Below are positions 19,622 through 31,730 of a stretch of DNA of 64,000 bases, in pieces. Numbering within the stretch: the first letter of the stretch is position 1; each line of letters begins with the position of its first letter. Origin of the DNA: Mikania micrantha (Eukaryota > Streptophyta > Magnoliopsida > Asterales > Asteraceae); assembly GCA_009363875.1 (NCBI GenBank), contig CM018696.1, positions 15,085,975-15,149,974 on the forward strand, read 5' to 3'. Position numbers and translations under genes: made by a program. The notes under the pieces were generated by a model. It was not told where the DNA came from, ran no database searches, and saw only the letters and a list, made by a program, of their open reading frames with translations.

Positions 19622-22453
19622 TGTCACACCCCCAAATTCCCAACTAACGGAATCATACCGTTTGGGAACGTGACAAACCAGGATCTCAGATCATTAGACA
19701 TAACGAAGACCTCTATATGAATTTCAAAACATACTTTGGTCTAAAACTGTAATATCAAAGTTTCAATGTTTGCGGAAGCGTTTTAAAACCAATAACAATA
19801 CGTAACGGTTTGAAAATGTAAAGTACAATTTCACAAACATTCCATGTCTTAATTGAACAAAACTAAAACACTTGAACATGAAATGCATGCATGAGACTCA
19901 ACATCCTAGTCCCTGCTTGTCCTTGCTTGTGTCTTAGTGTCCTGAGAAAACATGTAAATCAAGTCAACACAATGGTTGGTGCATACACAGGTTTAAGTAT
20001 TCACAACGTTCAAAACAGCAGTTTGAATATCAAGTTTGTAGATAACATAATCACACATGCACAGTCATGATAGCTAGTCATATAAACTATTTACACAAGT
20101 GGTCGACACCGAAGCTGACGAGTTGCCATGCTATAGCATGTTTTTGCCTTAACACTATTGTCTAGCACGAACAATAGCAATGTGTGTGTTTGGTCAGTCA
20201 AACACCTGCGTAGATCCCATCTACCAAGTGAGGTTTGTCAAACCCAATAGATCTATCTTCAACTACCACGCTTTGCACTCCGGCAAATTAAACGGTTCGA
20301 AAGAGAAGGCTTTGTAATGCTATGTTTGCACTTAATGTAAACAGCTAACTCATGCAAGTGATATGTATCTAAAAGCGTTTGTTGCACATGTTTTCTCCCC
20401 CAAAACAGTTAAAATAAGAAAGGGGCCGTGTACGCACCTTTGATTATTTGCAGAATGATCAACACACGGGAATTCGCGTAGACAATCCTCTACGAAGAAT
20501 CTGTGTTTAAGCACTAACTTAGTGTTATTCGGGATGTCGTTTTGTGTTTGAAATCACATACGTGTCAACACTCGTATGTTAGAGTTCTAGAAATGCACAT
20601 ACAAACATATGCATGGTGTCAAGTTTGTTTGTTTAAATCTTTCGATTATATACGACTTCGTTAAACACGCGTATTTATACGCGATTTATGGTTTCATGTC
20701 AAAACATAGATTTTATTATTCTAATACATTCATAATTGAATTCCGGTTCCAACGCAACTTGAACGGATCAATTCGGAGTTAGAACGAATAAGTTACGGAT
20801 TAAAACCCAAAAATTGGTTTTTAATTACAAAAACCGGTTGGGCCGGACTCCAACCCGCGACCTCCTGGATCACATACGTAAGCCCAAACCATTTGATCTA
20901 CTTCAGATTTTTCAAACAGAATGGTTCTTAATTAAATTTAACCACAATTTGATCGGTTTCCCTTTGATCCATATCCGGTCCAAATTACACCCGATTGGGC
21001 CCCAATTCGAACCCAACCGATCCCAATTCGATAGGGCTTTGATTCCAGATATCCAAATGAGTTTTATTGTATGTTTAATTTCGTTATTTCAGCAAAATCA
21101 TGGGGTTTTATAATCCAAATCGAATTCGAACCATAAACCTATTCCCTTGATCCAAATCCTCCACATTCGTCATTGTTATTCCGAAAAACCATAGGGTTTT
21201 TATTAAATCATATGTTTCGAAACTTTTGTATAAGAAATTTGAATCTCACGATCGTTTAATTCAGAAACCCCCAAATGGGTTTAACCGAAAATCATAGGAA
21301 ATCAAAATAACACAATTCGAATTTGTTTGATAGAATTAGCAAAAGGTTTTCATTAAAATGACAACCACGAATCTTTCTGTAATGATTAATTAGAATAACA
21401 AATCCATATGATTCGAAACCCCCAATTCGTTTTGACTCAAGAACCCTAGAACTTGAAATCCCACGATTCATTATAATTTCATGAAATTGATCTATGGGTT
21501 TTATTATTCGGCATGTTCTGAAATTAATGATATCATTTGATTTTGTTTTTGAACCCATTTAAATTGAAACCCCCAAAACCGTTTTTAAGATGAACCCTAA
21601 TAATCGAGATCTTGAAATTCGATATTAGAACCACGAATTAACATGGGGATTGTCTTATTCGGCCATTTTAGAGTGTATATGTATAATTTTTTTACCTGTT
21701 TGACTCCGAATAGATCCAAATCGAATTAAGGCTTGAGTTTCGGCCAACCCTTGCTCGACTTCTTCTTCCCACTACCTCTTGATTCGAATTGATATATGTT
21801 CCAGCTTCTAAAAGTGCCGATTGAAGTGTTTGTGTGATCAATTTGCTGAATTTTGATCGAATTATGCGATGTATAACTATCCTAATGACGGTTTCATCAT
21901 AATTGGTAGTTAATTGTTTTAATTGACGGATTTATGGCCTAATAATTGTTATTAGCCGTTAATTATCATTAACATGCTTTCATGAGAGATTAATTTGATA
22001 AATTTTTATGTCTTAATACAAATTTCGGATTTTCATTTTGTTTTAAACTTGAATTTTGACTTTAAATGTCAAGATTTAACATTTTATGCAATTTACTCAT
22101 TATCTTTGTAATATATATAATTGTAACTTTGTTTTCATTCATTTCAACTATCCTAGTTTGATAGTATTTGATTTCGTATAATTTCTGTTAGCTCTCGGTT
22201 AACAGTGTTAAACCGAAATTGTCGGATTGTCACTAATCGGGTCACTTAGAATATTGTTGGGCTAGATTAATCCAATTGGGCCTCATAAATACAATTGGGC
22301 CTACCTTGGGCTCATTGGGCCTACCTTAGCCTTATTGGGCCTACTTGGCCTACATTGGCCTTATTGGGCCTACTTGGGCCTACTTCTATTCAATTGGGCC
22401 CCTTAAAATACAACTGAGCCTACGAGGTTAATTCAAAAAGTCAGATTGTCACA
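19622..22453 (-). repeat. Element B 5' LTR (right copy)
   Basis: 2832 bp, near-identical to the left copy. It ends GATTGTCACA before the duplicated ACAAC. It contains the T-arm-like block (20836-20862), the donor-like site (about 21695) and the TGGGCC array (about 22259-22420). Confidence 0.95.
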
Positions 22454-22458
22454 ACAAC

Positions 22459-23267
22459 TGATTTTGATCAACATCATACTTTTGGTTTCATTTGTACATG
22501 CTAATATCGTATATACATATGTGTGGCACTCATCCACAAAACTGATAAGTCCTCATTAAACACATCTCGAACCGTTAATAGCGTGTAGCGCTTAGCGTGG
22601 TAATTCTGAATAGTACTATTTGGGCCTGACAAGCCCCACTGTTGTGCGCCGTATGGACACCCCGACTGGAGGTTGGAACAGTGCATAATTGACCAATAAA
22701 CATTGCCATATCTTGTTGGATGGATATGGCGGGAGGCAGCATGTTAGCTTCGGTTTCGAACCCGCATATGATATATAAAACTATAAACAATTACTTTAAA
22801 CATTTTGATGTTTACTGCTGATACAAACCTGTGCTCTCACCAACCTTTGTGTTGACTCTTTACTCGCATGTTTTCTCAGGTAACTAAGACACGCGCACAA
22901 GGAATAGGATGCTAGGCTGGAGTCGCATGCATCTGTTTAAGTGTCTTAGTCATTTAAACATTTTTATCGTTTGATCGTGTTACCTATGTATTGTTAGACA
23001 TTTTTAATCGCTTCCGCAACTATGGTTACCTATCATTTTGAAAACTGTTTTAAATTAACGTGTCCGCTATTTATGAATATTAATCTGTTTTGATAACCTA
23101 CACTTACTTCCGCAACTCTGATTATACAAACTGTTTTATCCAAGTAATTGGATGTACGTATACAACCAGACATATAGGTCTCGCTTGTTGTGTGACCGGA
23201 GACTGCGATCCTGACAATCTGTTGTTGTTCGCGCCCCGTTCGGGACGGGATTTCTCGGGGTGCGACA
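22459..23267 (+). mobile_element. Solo LTR C, right segment
   Basis: Continuation of C after B's target duplication. It includes an R/U5-like part with GTGTTGACTCTTTACTCGCA and TTTTCTCAGG near 22850-22880, words also seen in the B and D LTRs. It ends CTCGGGGTGCGACA before CACAG and A's gag. Confidence 0.8.
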
Positions 23268-24174
23268 CACAGTTTTTGACGACCTTTTGTTTCTTCTTTT
23301 GATGATACTCAGGTTTCTTGGTTGATTCTTCCTTAGCCTTCCCCTTGTCATCTTTCAAAACTCCCGACTTCACCATCACACTGGTGAGTTTAGCTGAAAG
23401 GATGATGGCTGACTCTAGAGTTGCAGGGTTTGCAGCCAATACAATGCTTTGAATGTAGGAGGGTAGTCCTCCCACATATCTGTCGATCAACTTCTCCAGT
23501 GTGGGCACCATCTCTGGCACCAAAGCTACCAGTTCATGATAGCGAGCGGTGAAAGTCATATGATCAGCTCCCTTCATCACATGATTTGAGAGCTCAACTT
23601 CCAGCTGTTGCAATTCGTGCTTCGGACAGAATTCGTTTCTCAAAAGAAGTTTGAAATCTGCCCAAGGCATTGTCAGTTCTTCATCCCCGCCTCTTGATCG
23701 TATCTGGGAGTTCCACCACGTTAAAGCTCGCTTACTAAAAGATCCAGCCGCATAGCAAACTTTATGATGTTCCGGACAACTGCTTATGTCTAAGGTGTTC
23801 TCCATCTTCTCTAGCCATTGGATCAGTCCAACAGCTCCCTCAACACCAGTAAAACTTGGAGGCGTGCATCCTACGAATGACTTGTAGGAGCGGTCAGAAG
23901 TGTTGCCAGTGTTTCCACTAGCCTCTCCAGTAGTATGGCCGGAGTTGTTGCCGTGGCCTTGAATTCTGTTTATCATCTCTGTGAGGAAATCCTTGAGTTG
24001 GCTCGTCAGTTGGCTACTCAGCAGTGTTGCTAAGGCAACAGTAGCCGGATCAAGAGCTAGTGGTGAATTCGGATTTGGAGGAGCAATGAGTGGAGGAGGA
24101 GGAGATGGCGGTGGTGAATCTGGTGGTGTAGGAGTTGACGAGTGTAGTGATCGAATGCAGAAGACACAATGCAA
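23268..24174 (-). pseudogene. Element A gag, N-terminal capsid part
   Basis: About 302 codons from ATG 24174 to the C insertion at KKQKVVKNC. A Pro-rich start is followed by a retrotransposon gag domain (CTPPSFTGVEGAVGLIQWLE, ALTWWNSQIRSRGG, FCPKHELQQLE, YVGGLPSYIQSIV). This half has no internal stop. It resumes in the same frame at 8810. The primer-binding site is about 95 nt upstream, so A has no room for an accessory ORF. Confidence 0.85.
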
Positions 24175-24267
24175 ACATAGATCCTAAGTTCTCTACATGA
24201 GGGTCCCTAAGTTATAGTCTAGGCCAAACCTTTCAAGTATATGACCTATTATTCTCTATAACCTTGA

Positions 24268-24279
24268 GCTCTGATACCA
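24268..24279 (-). promoter_or_regulatory. Element A primer-binding site
   Basis: Minus strand TGGTATCAGAGC, a full match to the initiator tRNA-Met 3' end, 3 nt from the LTR. Confidence 0.9.
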
Positions 24280-25029
24280 ATCTGTCACACCTCGAGCCGA
24301 TGGGACGGATCGTGTTCCCCGCCGGGCGGAAGGTTCTCGGGGCGCGATATCGTGAGTGATAATCGTGATGGTCAGATTGTTTACATAGCATCAATGTTAA
24401 GAATAACTAAAGCACAGTAAAGCATTAAACTAGGATTACAAAGTTAAATTACAATATCAATGTTCAGTAATTTAACCCGGTAAACCTATCAAAAGAATCA
24501 AATGTTTTCTATCTTGTAACTGTACAAGACATTCAAAAGTGATTCGTATTAATAACAAAAGACGTGCTTCCAAAAATCAACTAGGTCCTCTAACTGGGCA
24601 GCCTAGCATGCAATCCAAAAGCCTTAGCTTATTCCTGTGCTTCACCTGAGAAAGCATGTAAGAAAACAAAGTCAACACAATGGTTGGTGAGTTCATATAG
24701 TTTATAAGTTTAAAATAGCTTTAACAAACCTCTTTCGGTAAAACCTTAAGCTCATTAACTTCACATGTAATATCCAAATCGTTATGCTTATATATAGGGC
24801 ATACCCTTGAGTAGAGCCTACAACCCGCCCAGACGCCGTCCCACCACATACAAATCTGTATATGACACAGTTGTTAATGATAATTAAGCATTTTACATAC
24901 CATTCAATCCAGTTTTCAAAATAGCTTTAGTTTACTGTTTCAAAGTTCACAAGTTTATAGCATTCATGTGTATTAGCTTTAGAGTAAGTTATACAAGCAT
25001 AATTGTTTCACACACCATAGTTTAGCCTT

Positions 25030-25745
25030 CACCAATCTCATACGTGGGTACAAGATCTCCTCTAGCAGTGTTTAGCAATTATGTAGTCCACGGCTAGATA
25101 CAAGCTCTGCTCTAGCAGTGTTTAGCCATTACGTATCTCATGAATTGGTTTAAGATTAGTATCCGAATAGTCTAGCAATTACGTGTCTCCTATACAAGAT
25201 ACAAGCCTTGCTCTAGCAATCGTTTGGCAATTACGTATCTCATACATAGACACAAGCCGTGCACACACAAATAGTTTAGCATTTACATATCTCATATAAG
25301 CAGACACAAGCCCTGCTCTAGCAGTGTTTGGCAATTACATGTCTGTTATATAGATAACAACTTAGCATCGTCATAGTTTAGCTTCCATGTATCTCAATGC
25401 ATGGGTACAAGCTCTGCTCTAGCAGTCGTTTAGCCATTACGTAGTCCATGATTAGATACAAGCTTAGCATTTCGCACACAATCATAGTTTCGAGCATATC
25501 ATTCAAGCATTAGCATATAGTTTGAGCACATAATCCATAGCATAGGCATTGTGAATATAGTTTAAGCGTAAAGTTTATAGCATCAGCCTTGAGCATATAG
25601 TCTGAGCATTTAGTTTATAGCATAAGCATTGAGCATCTAGTTTAAAGTTTAAGTTTATAGCATAAGCATTGAGCATGTAGTCTGAGCATAGAGTTTTTAG
25701 CGTAATCACCAGGCATATAGTTTAGTCATAGTCTTTAGCTTCCCA
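25030..25745. repeat. Two tandem arrays in the right LTR of A
   Basis: Copies of the 75-bp (CTCTAGCA...TTACGTATCTC) and 35-bp (GTTTATAGCATAAGCATTG) arrays described for the left LTR, with the same unit order and only scattered substitutions, so unit number has been stable since insertion. Confidence 0.8.
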
Positions 25746-26559
25746 AATCAAAGTTTCAAGCATAAACGTTGGTATAAGCATCATGATTATATGTAAAAGC
25801 ATTTAATAAACATTTCAATAATTGTTTAAAATGTGTAACATGCTTCTCAGTCCCGAGGTAAAACAAATATGTTAGAAAAGGGACAAATGAACTCACCTTG
25901 TGTTTGTAGTGGTTGACTAAGTAAAAATACAAGAATGCACGCGTTCTTTGTTTGTACTTGTTGTGATGTTCACGTTCCTGTATTGATTTCATAGTATTTG
26001 TAACTCATAAGTATATATTTGTAGGGATTCATGGCTCGTGTAAGTGTTAGTGTTAGCCCTAAAGTTGGCTAACACTCGAGAGTCTCGTTCATTATCCGGC
26101 CCAGAATTCCCTATATTATGTAATGTAGTGTTGAACCTCCTTTATTATTTGTAAATTCTCAACGTGCGGTCTAGTTTAACGATTATAATCTCTATATAAG
26201 TTTTTAAGTCTTTGCATGGTTTATTTAACAAATTTATCATCACCTTTGTGATAGTTAACATGTTAATCCATGGGTGCGTTTATCATTGATTTTAGGCTTT
26301 CATTCGTGTGTTAGTTAACCCTCGAATTCATTGGGCCGGATAGCCTTTTGGGTCATTTATGTGTAAATGGGCCTAAAAGTTATGTGTGTGGGCCGAATGC
26401 ACAAAGTTTTGGGCCGGCTAGCTTGGTTTGGCCAAATGAGATGCTTGGGCCGAACAAGGTGTTGGGCTAATGGATCCACATGGGTCAAGGAATTTATCTT
26501 GAACAAATCCAAGAAGGTGGTTCCCATTTACAGCGAACCTTGAGGTTCTTTAGCCGAAG

Positions 26560-27070
26560 GTTCGGCCACCACGAGTCAGTGACTAGGGTTTGGTGGTTCA
26601 TGAGGTTCGGCTAAGTCATTTAAGGTTGCATGGCAGCTCATGGCACTAGGTTAGGCTAGGTGTTGTCTTACCAAAGGTTAGTGGCTGTGCTAGGTTCGTG
26701 GCTATGTAAAATCGACTAAGGTTCGTCTGCTTGGATGATTCTCCTGAAGTGAAAGCAAGGTTCGGCTAGTTTGGCTCGTGGCTCACGCATACAGGTTCGT
26801 TGGGCAGTAAGGTTTGGCCATATCTTAAGGGTTCGGTGCTCCTTGTAGGTTCAGCCGGTTGTGCATGAAAGGTTCGCCACCTCAGGTTCGGGGATGAGCA
26901 CCGGTTCGCCTGTGGATTGCAGCACCAGGTTCGGTCACTTCCAAAGTGTTCGCATGTGGCTAGGTTCGTGGAAAATGGTTCGGTGGTAGGTGGTAAGGTT
27001 CGTGGCTGTCGGGTGTTGGCACCCAAAGGTTCGGCCACCTGCTTCCCATTGCGTCTGGTTCGACCTTACC
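26560..27070. repeat. GGTTCG word array in A LTR
   Basis: About 20 scattered copies of AGGTTCG, often followed by GCC, GTGGC or GCCA, spaced roughly 20-40 nt. It is the counterpart in position of F's GGGCC array. It lies downstream of the donor-like site, so within the predicted leader intron. Open frames here are by-products of the repeat. Confidence 0.7.
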
Positions 27071-27239
27071 TTCCACATCAAATTCCAAGGATGTTGCAAG
27101 CTGCTCACATGTCGATGCTAGATCCTAATGGGTTCCCAAATGAGTAGAGTGAATGTGGTAGGGTAGTTACACCGGTTACAGGTGTGTGGGTCGACCCATG
27201 AGTACAAAACCCTAATATTTCGAACTTTCCAAGCTCATT

Positions 27240-27466
27240 ACCTCGAAAATGGCCGGAAGAATCCTCCGATCAGTTGTACTTTCAGGTGGAGGAGTTCGAG
27301 ATCTTCACGTGGACACCAAGAACACGAAATTTCGTCAAGATTTGAGCTAGATCTTGTAGCTTGAAGATGAAAATTTTAGAGAGAGAAAGAAAAACAGGAG
27401 TTAGAGGCTAGAGAGAGAGAGAAGAGTGTAATAAATGAGGAAATGAAGCCATTTAGGGTTTATATA
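27240..27466 (-). promoter_or_regulatory. A core promoter: TATATAAA and donor-like site
   Basis: Minus strand TATATAAA at 27466-27459, then a leader with CTCTTCTCTCTCTCTC, then TTCGAG/GTAATG with GT at 27241-27240, about 220 nt on. F has the same signals at 59644-59637 and 59420. Confidence 0.6.
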
Positions 27467-28266
27467 CCCCGGGGGTGTTCGGGTTCGTTTCGGTTGCTCG
27501 GTTCTCGTCTTCGTCATGTTTCCGGCACTTTACGCGCGTGTTTTTTTTGTAAATTAAATAAAAAGACTTTATTTTAAATGTTTGGAAGGTGGTTATTTCA
27601 AGTAAATATTTTAAATATTATTTTTCTTAAATTATTTATCGAAACTTATTATTTCATGTGTTTCGTTAACTCTTTCGCGTAATTTACGTATTTTTATTAA
27701 AATAGTTTCTTTTAAATTTATTTCTGATGAGTTTCAAAATCGTAAAACAGGAAATATTATATTTCCTTAAATTTATTATCGTTCGTATCGTTTTCGTTTT
27801 TCGTTTCGTCAGAACGCGTCACCATCGCGCGTATTCGTTCGAATCGTCATTCGAACGAACACGACGACGGTTTGGCTTTCTGATTCTTGTTTTCTACTTT
27901 CCAGTCATTATTTCAGAACTTCAAACTTTCAGATTTATTCGTACAGATCGTCACCTATACGAATAATTCGTCGGTTTAGTATTTTGTAACAAAAACCGTT
28001 ATGGTTTCGTTCTGTTTAACCTCACATACGCTTATACATAATAGCATCAAATCAAGCATCTGTGTGTTAGTTCTGTGTTGTCTGATGTGTTTCTGACTGT
28101 TAAACCCTAAGGTTTTAATCAGAGTCAGACAATCGAGTAATAGTTTAGTGTTAAGCCTCAAGTGTAAATAGCATAAACATAGTTTCACGTAATGTGTACC
28201 TGAGTTACTGTACAAGTTACTGTAGCGATCACTATTCCGGCAATGCTGTCCGACACTGATGTTACA

Positions 28267-28525
28267 TAGCATCTTACAATACAAGATCCTCAGGTAAGGC
28301 TTGAAATAAGTATACAATTGTGGTTTTGTCTTTCTTGGCATCCATTTGCGTATCTATACTTGATTCAATCATTTCCCATAATCTGTTTTCTTCAAGGATT
28401 GTTTTAATACGGATTACCCAAATAGCATATTTTATGGGTTACAAAATGGCACATTGGAATTGGTTTATAGAACCACCTTTCTTTTGCATAACAAATATCT
28501 TTTTATTGCTATTAGTTTCACTCAT
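28267..28525 (-). pseudogene. Ty1/copia gag remnant, N-terminal part
   Basis: Reads leftward from ATG 28525: MSETNSNKKIF, then a degraded copia gag head with ILEENRLWEMIESSI, then KKDKTTIVYLFQALPEDLVL followed by a stop, up to A's target duplication. The phrase 'YLFQALPEDL' and the following VASC-like DASCKSAQEVW are typical of copia UBN2 gag. It continues at 3276. It has at least two in-frame stops. Confidence 0.75.
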
Positions 28526-30371
28526 AGTTTCTTGGCTTTAAACAATAGATTCATTAGTATATTACAATGAAATTTTGTCACACCCCCAAATTACCACTTG
28601 CGGCATCCGCCCATTGGGTGTGACGTGACATAATTAGATACATTGGTCATATAGAACGACTCTATATGCTTTTGAAAATACATGGATATATCATAAATAT
28701 CCCAAAACAGTTTAAAAGTTGCACAACAAAAATTAAAATTGTAGTGCGGAAGCTTGTAGAAAAGATAAATTGTCTACATAATATGATAACATATATTGAT
28801 TCAAAATATTAGAAATGCATGTAGGACTCTTGTACTCGGCATGTTTAGGTGCAGTCCTAGTCTTATGCATTGTGACTACCTGAGAAGTGAGAATACATGT
28901 TAAAAACGTGTCAACATAAAGTTGATGAGTTCACAGGTTTATATCAACAGCAAGTAAGAAAAATAGAGTTTGTCGTATGATATGTTGTTTATTAATGTTT
29001 GCCAGGCCAGAGGCCCTAAGTGTCAGTTGTGTCACTACCGAACTAGACTGTTTGTTCTTGCCTCCGCCGTGTCTATCGTATTACAATGGCGCGATGGGTC
29101 AAGTTTACACACGTGTTGACCTCCATTCAGTATTGGCGTCGTGTGTGGTTTGTCAAACCCATTAGTACTATCTAAGCTCACCTTGTTGTGTTTACATTAA
29201 CGGTATGATTGTGTGAGGACTTTATACGATATACAACACTTATGAGTTTGTTCCCAATAAACCAGCATAAATACAAAATTTCCGTACAAAAAGTATATAA
29301 CAACAAGTATTCTCCCCCTAGTTTAAAGCTTGAAAAACAGTTTAAGAGGAAAGGGCCCGTATATTCACATGTGTTTACGTTTGCTTGGTGTTAAGTGTTC
29401 GTCCGTTACTTGTTACCTATAGCGTGTAGGATATATGAGTTCTTGTTTGCATTCGTGTTCATGCTCAACAACTCCAAGTTGTTGTGTTTGCTCATGTTTG
29501 ACCAGGTTTGTTCATGTTTGTCTGAGTTTGACCGGTGTTGACCGTGTCGACTCGACTACCCATTGGTGACTCGTTTAGTTTTTACCGTTTGTTAAATGTT
29601 CATCATTTATCATTATTGCACGTAAACACATAAACTGCGTTCAACGATCAACTTACTATTTATAGTAAGTTTCTATATTTATCATGTTTTTAATCATGTT
29701 TTTAATCAATCAAAGGTTACCAAATATAGTAAGTTTCTATATTTATCATGTTTTTAATCAATCAATCATGCAAGTACTTCCATATCATCATATCATAGCA
29801 TTTATAAATTAATTTAATTATTTAACATGTTCAAATACACTATTTTCCTAAATTCCCCAATTTAAAGTTTCCATTTAAGGTAAGTTTATCACAAAACTCA
29901 TTTTTATCAAAATCAAACTATTCAAATATGTTTATATCACCATTATCATCACCAAAACACTGAAACATGACCATAACACTAAATGCATGCATGTTTTCCC
30001 TATTCAAAGTTTCTATTTTTAGCAATGTATGAACAAAAGCCATATTTCTACAAATCTATCACTTCTAACATGTTAAGATCTTCATTATTAACCACAAATC
30101 ATCATTTAAGTATGTATATTATGTTCAAATCACAATCTAGCATCATCTTGCATCACAAAAGCTTCCTTTTATAGAAAGTTTCACAAATCTACACTAAATG
30201 ACACCAAATAACAATCATACTTGACACAGCTCATTATATCATTCAAATCAATCCATTAAAGCCTCAACATTAGTTTATATATATTAAAATTTCTTGCATG
30301 AGCCATTATTAATGTTGCATGTGAGTTTTTGTGTTTTCATGTGTGTAGATGTAAGATTAGCTTCTAATACT

Positions 30372-30664
30372 ACCTCACAAAGCTCTTAGGAGGCTAGATG
30401 AAGCTTAAACAGGTGGTAGATAGCTTCAAGGGCAACTGATAGTGGTTCAACAGCTGGTTCTCATTGTGTTGGTCTTGGTGAGCTCCTTTCTTGATGTCTT
30501 CCAAGCTCCAAGCTCAAAGTATCCAAGAGATTCAAGAACAAGTATTGAATAGGCTTTCCAGAGGCTGATTATGGTTTTGGCAGAGAGAAATAGTCAGGGT
30601 TGTGGTCTTGTAGTCGAGAGAAAAGTGTAAAGGGGTAAACAAATGAAATAAGTTGGTATTTATA
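30372..30664 (-). promoter_or_regulatory. G core promoter: TATAAATA and donor-like site
   Basis: Minus strand TATAAATA at 30664-30657, directly after the word array. The donor-like TGTGAG/GTAGTA is about 290 nt downstream. Confidence 0.5.
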
Positions 30665-30685
30665 AGGTTTTAGGCTTCTGGGAGA

Positions 30686-30890
30686 CTTCGCGTACCACCA
30701 AGGAGCTCCCCCGGGGTTCTTGGTGTACCGTTAAGGACAAAAGAGTCGGGTTCATCACCGAGACATGCCGCATACCGCCAAGAGGAAGATGATCGGTTGT
30801 GGCGTACCACGAAGAGTTTCGGCTGAGTTCAAATCTTCCCACCCATCCTTTGCGTACCGCAAGGGGTTTCGCCGAGCCCCATCGCGATGG
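30686..30890 (-). repeat. GTACC/GTACG word array upstream of G's TATA box
   Basis: Five words on the plus strand: TTCGCGTACCACC, TTGGTGTACCGTT, GCCGCATACCGCC, GTGGCGTACCACG and TTTGCGTACCGCA. The last folds as TTGCG-TAC-CGCAA and the fourth as GTGG-CGTA-CCAC. The array ends about 20 nt before the TATA box in element orientation. Confidence 0.7.
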
Positions 30891-31246
30891 GTCCTAGGCA
30901 GATCCAGTAGCCCAATTTTAATTATTTGATTCATTTTTCGCTCGGTTTTCGATTATTATTCATCGTTTGTTGACTTGCGTCTTAATTTTCATTGTTTTGT
31001 GTTCATGCATCATTTGTTATTGTTCATTTGATTCCTTTGTTAGATAATTCCCCAATGTTCTCGAGTTTAAGACACGTGTGTGCGTTTCTAGCAATTCATC
31101 GAATTACGGTGCATTGTGTTTGTGTTTGTACTATCGTGCCACGTGTCACACTAAATTAGACCAATTATATTGCCACATATGTTCTAATAATATAAACTAG
31201 TATTAAATTAAATGAATTGTTGACCTGGATTTTATGGGGTATCACA

Positions 31247-31448
31247 AACTTACAAGTAGGAATGTGAATTTTAAACCCGGAAACAAAAAATTTCCTTATG
31301 GTTTTAACAGTATTAAACTTCCAAAAAAACAAATAAAAAATTCGATGATATATGATTCAGGATGTAAAAATTGATTTGGATTTAATAGAGAACTTAGTTT
31401 CCAACCTGTATAAAACAATAAAAAAAAGTAACTTTGTAAATAGTAACC
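31247..31448. other. AT-rich spacer
   Basis: No frame or repeat recognised. Short open stretches are chance. Confidence 0.4.
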
Positions 31449-31605
31449 AAGTTTACCAAGTGTTCCAATTAAGTCATCAAATGTATTTTTTTTCTTTAAA
31501 GTCACTCAAATTTCACTAATTGTTCTAATCATGTGTAATTTTTTTTATAAATATTTTAACTTTTTAAAATTAATCGAGGAAAAAGAAACATACATGAATG
31601 TTTGT
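31449..31605 (+). repeat. Left arm of a large inverted repeat
   Basis: AAGTGTTCCAATTAAGTCAT through TTTAAAATTAATCGAGGAAA pairs imperfectly with the complement of 34250-34408. The arms are about 155 bp, separated by about 2.6 kb. They could be the ends of a Mutator-like or other foldback transposon. I could not fix a target duplication. Confidence 0.55.
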
Positions 31606-31659
31606 AAGTATTCAACTTATATTTTGTCTCAATTCACTTAAATTTTACAATTTTGAATC

Positions 31660-31730
31660 TTTATTATTAACTAGGTTTATTCGGCCCGCGCGCTGCGACG
31701 GGTTATCACAGTACGCTCCCGAGAATAAGT
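31660..31730. other. GC-rich patch CGGCCCGCGCGCTGCGACGGG in AT-rich DNA
   Basis: A short sharp GC peak in otherwise AT-rich sequence. It resembles end motifs of dispersed plant repeats with the phrase CCCGCGCGNTGCG, but I cannot assign a family. Confidence 0.25.

Larger units (their letters stand above)
10602..22453 (-). mobile_element. Element B: defective chromovirus with near-identical LTRs
   Basis: Complete ends, with TSD ACAAC at 10597-10601 and 22454-22458. The LTRs are 2833 and 2832 bp; by eye they differ by one T in a T-run and one substitution (CTTTAAAT against CTTGAAAT). Inside are a primer-binding site, an accessory ORF, gag, a broken pol and two polypurine tracts. The coding region has many frameshifts, deletions of catalytic parts and a mutated protease aspartate. 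Family membership with D is clear from LTR ends, PBS, gag and pol. Confidence 0.95.
3277..28266 (-). mobile_element. Element A: Tekay-like chromovirus, split by nested insertions
   Basis: Both LTRs, the primer-binding site and the polypurine tract are present on the minus strand. The flanking duplication is TAGCA (3272-3276 and 28267-28271). The outer ends are TGTCA at 3277 and GTTACA ending at 28266. Inside, gag is cut by solo LTR C (8811-23267), which holds element B. A's own internal DNA is only 5670-8810 plus 23268-24282. A carries a large protease/RT deletion, nonsense codons, frameshifts and a plastid-like insertion, so it cannot be autonomous. Its LTRs differ at many sites and by a 1.6-kb deletion, which makes it much older than B. 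Confidence 0.9.
24283..28266 (-). repeat. Element A 5' LTR (right copy, full length 3984 bp)
   Basis: Starts TGTCACACCTCGAGCC, ends GATGTTACA. In element order: U3 (28266 to 27467), TATATAAA (27466-27459), a CT-rich leader, donor-like CGAG/GTAAT (GT at 27241-27240), a GGTTCG word array (26560-27070), then the tandem arrays at 25495-25745 and 25030-25465. Confidence 0.9.
28576..31246 (-). mobile_element. Solo LTR G
   Basis: 2671 bp, TGTCACACCCCCAAATTACC to GGGGTATCACA, with flanks AATTT (28571-28575) and AACTT (31247-31251), one mismatch. There is no internal domain. In minus orientation it shows a GTACC word array (30890-30686), TATAAATA (30664-30657) and a donor-like GTGAG/GTAGT (30373-30372). 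The terminal 15 nt resemble the B LTR, so it is a related gypsy family. It stands about 50 bp upstream of the copia gag start. Confidence 0.65.

Noticed and set aside
26766..27147. Frames of 76-90 aa on both strands
   Set aside because: By-products of the GGTTCG array in A's LTR.
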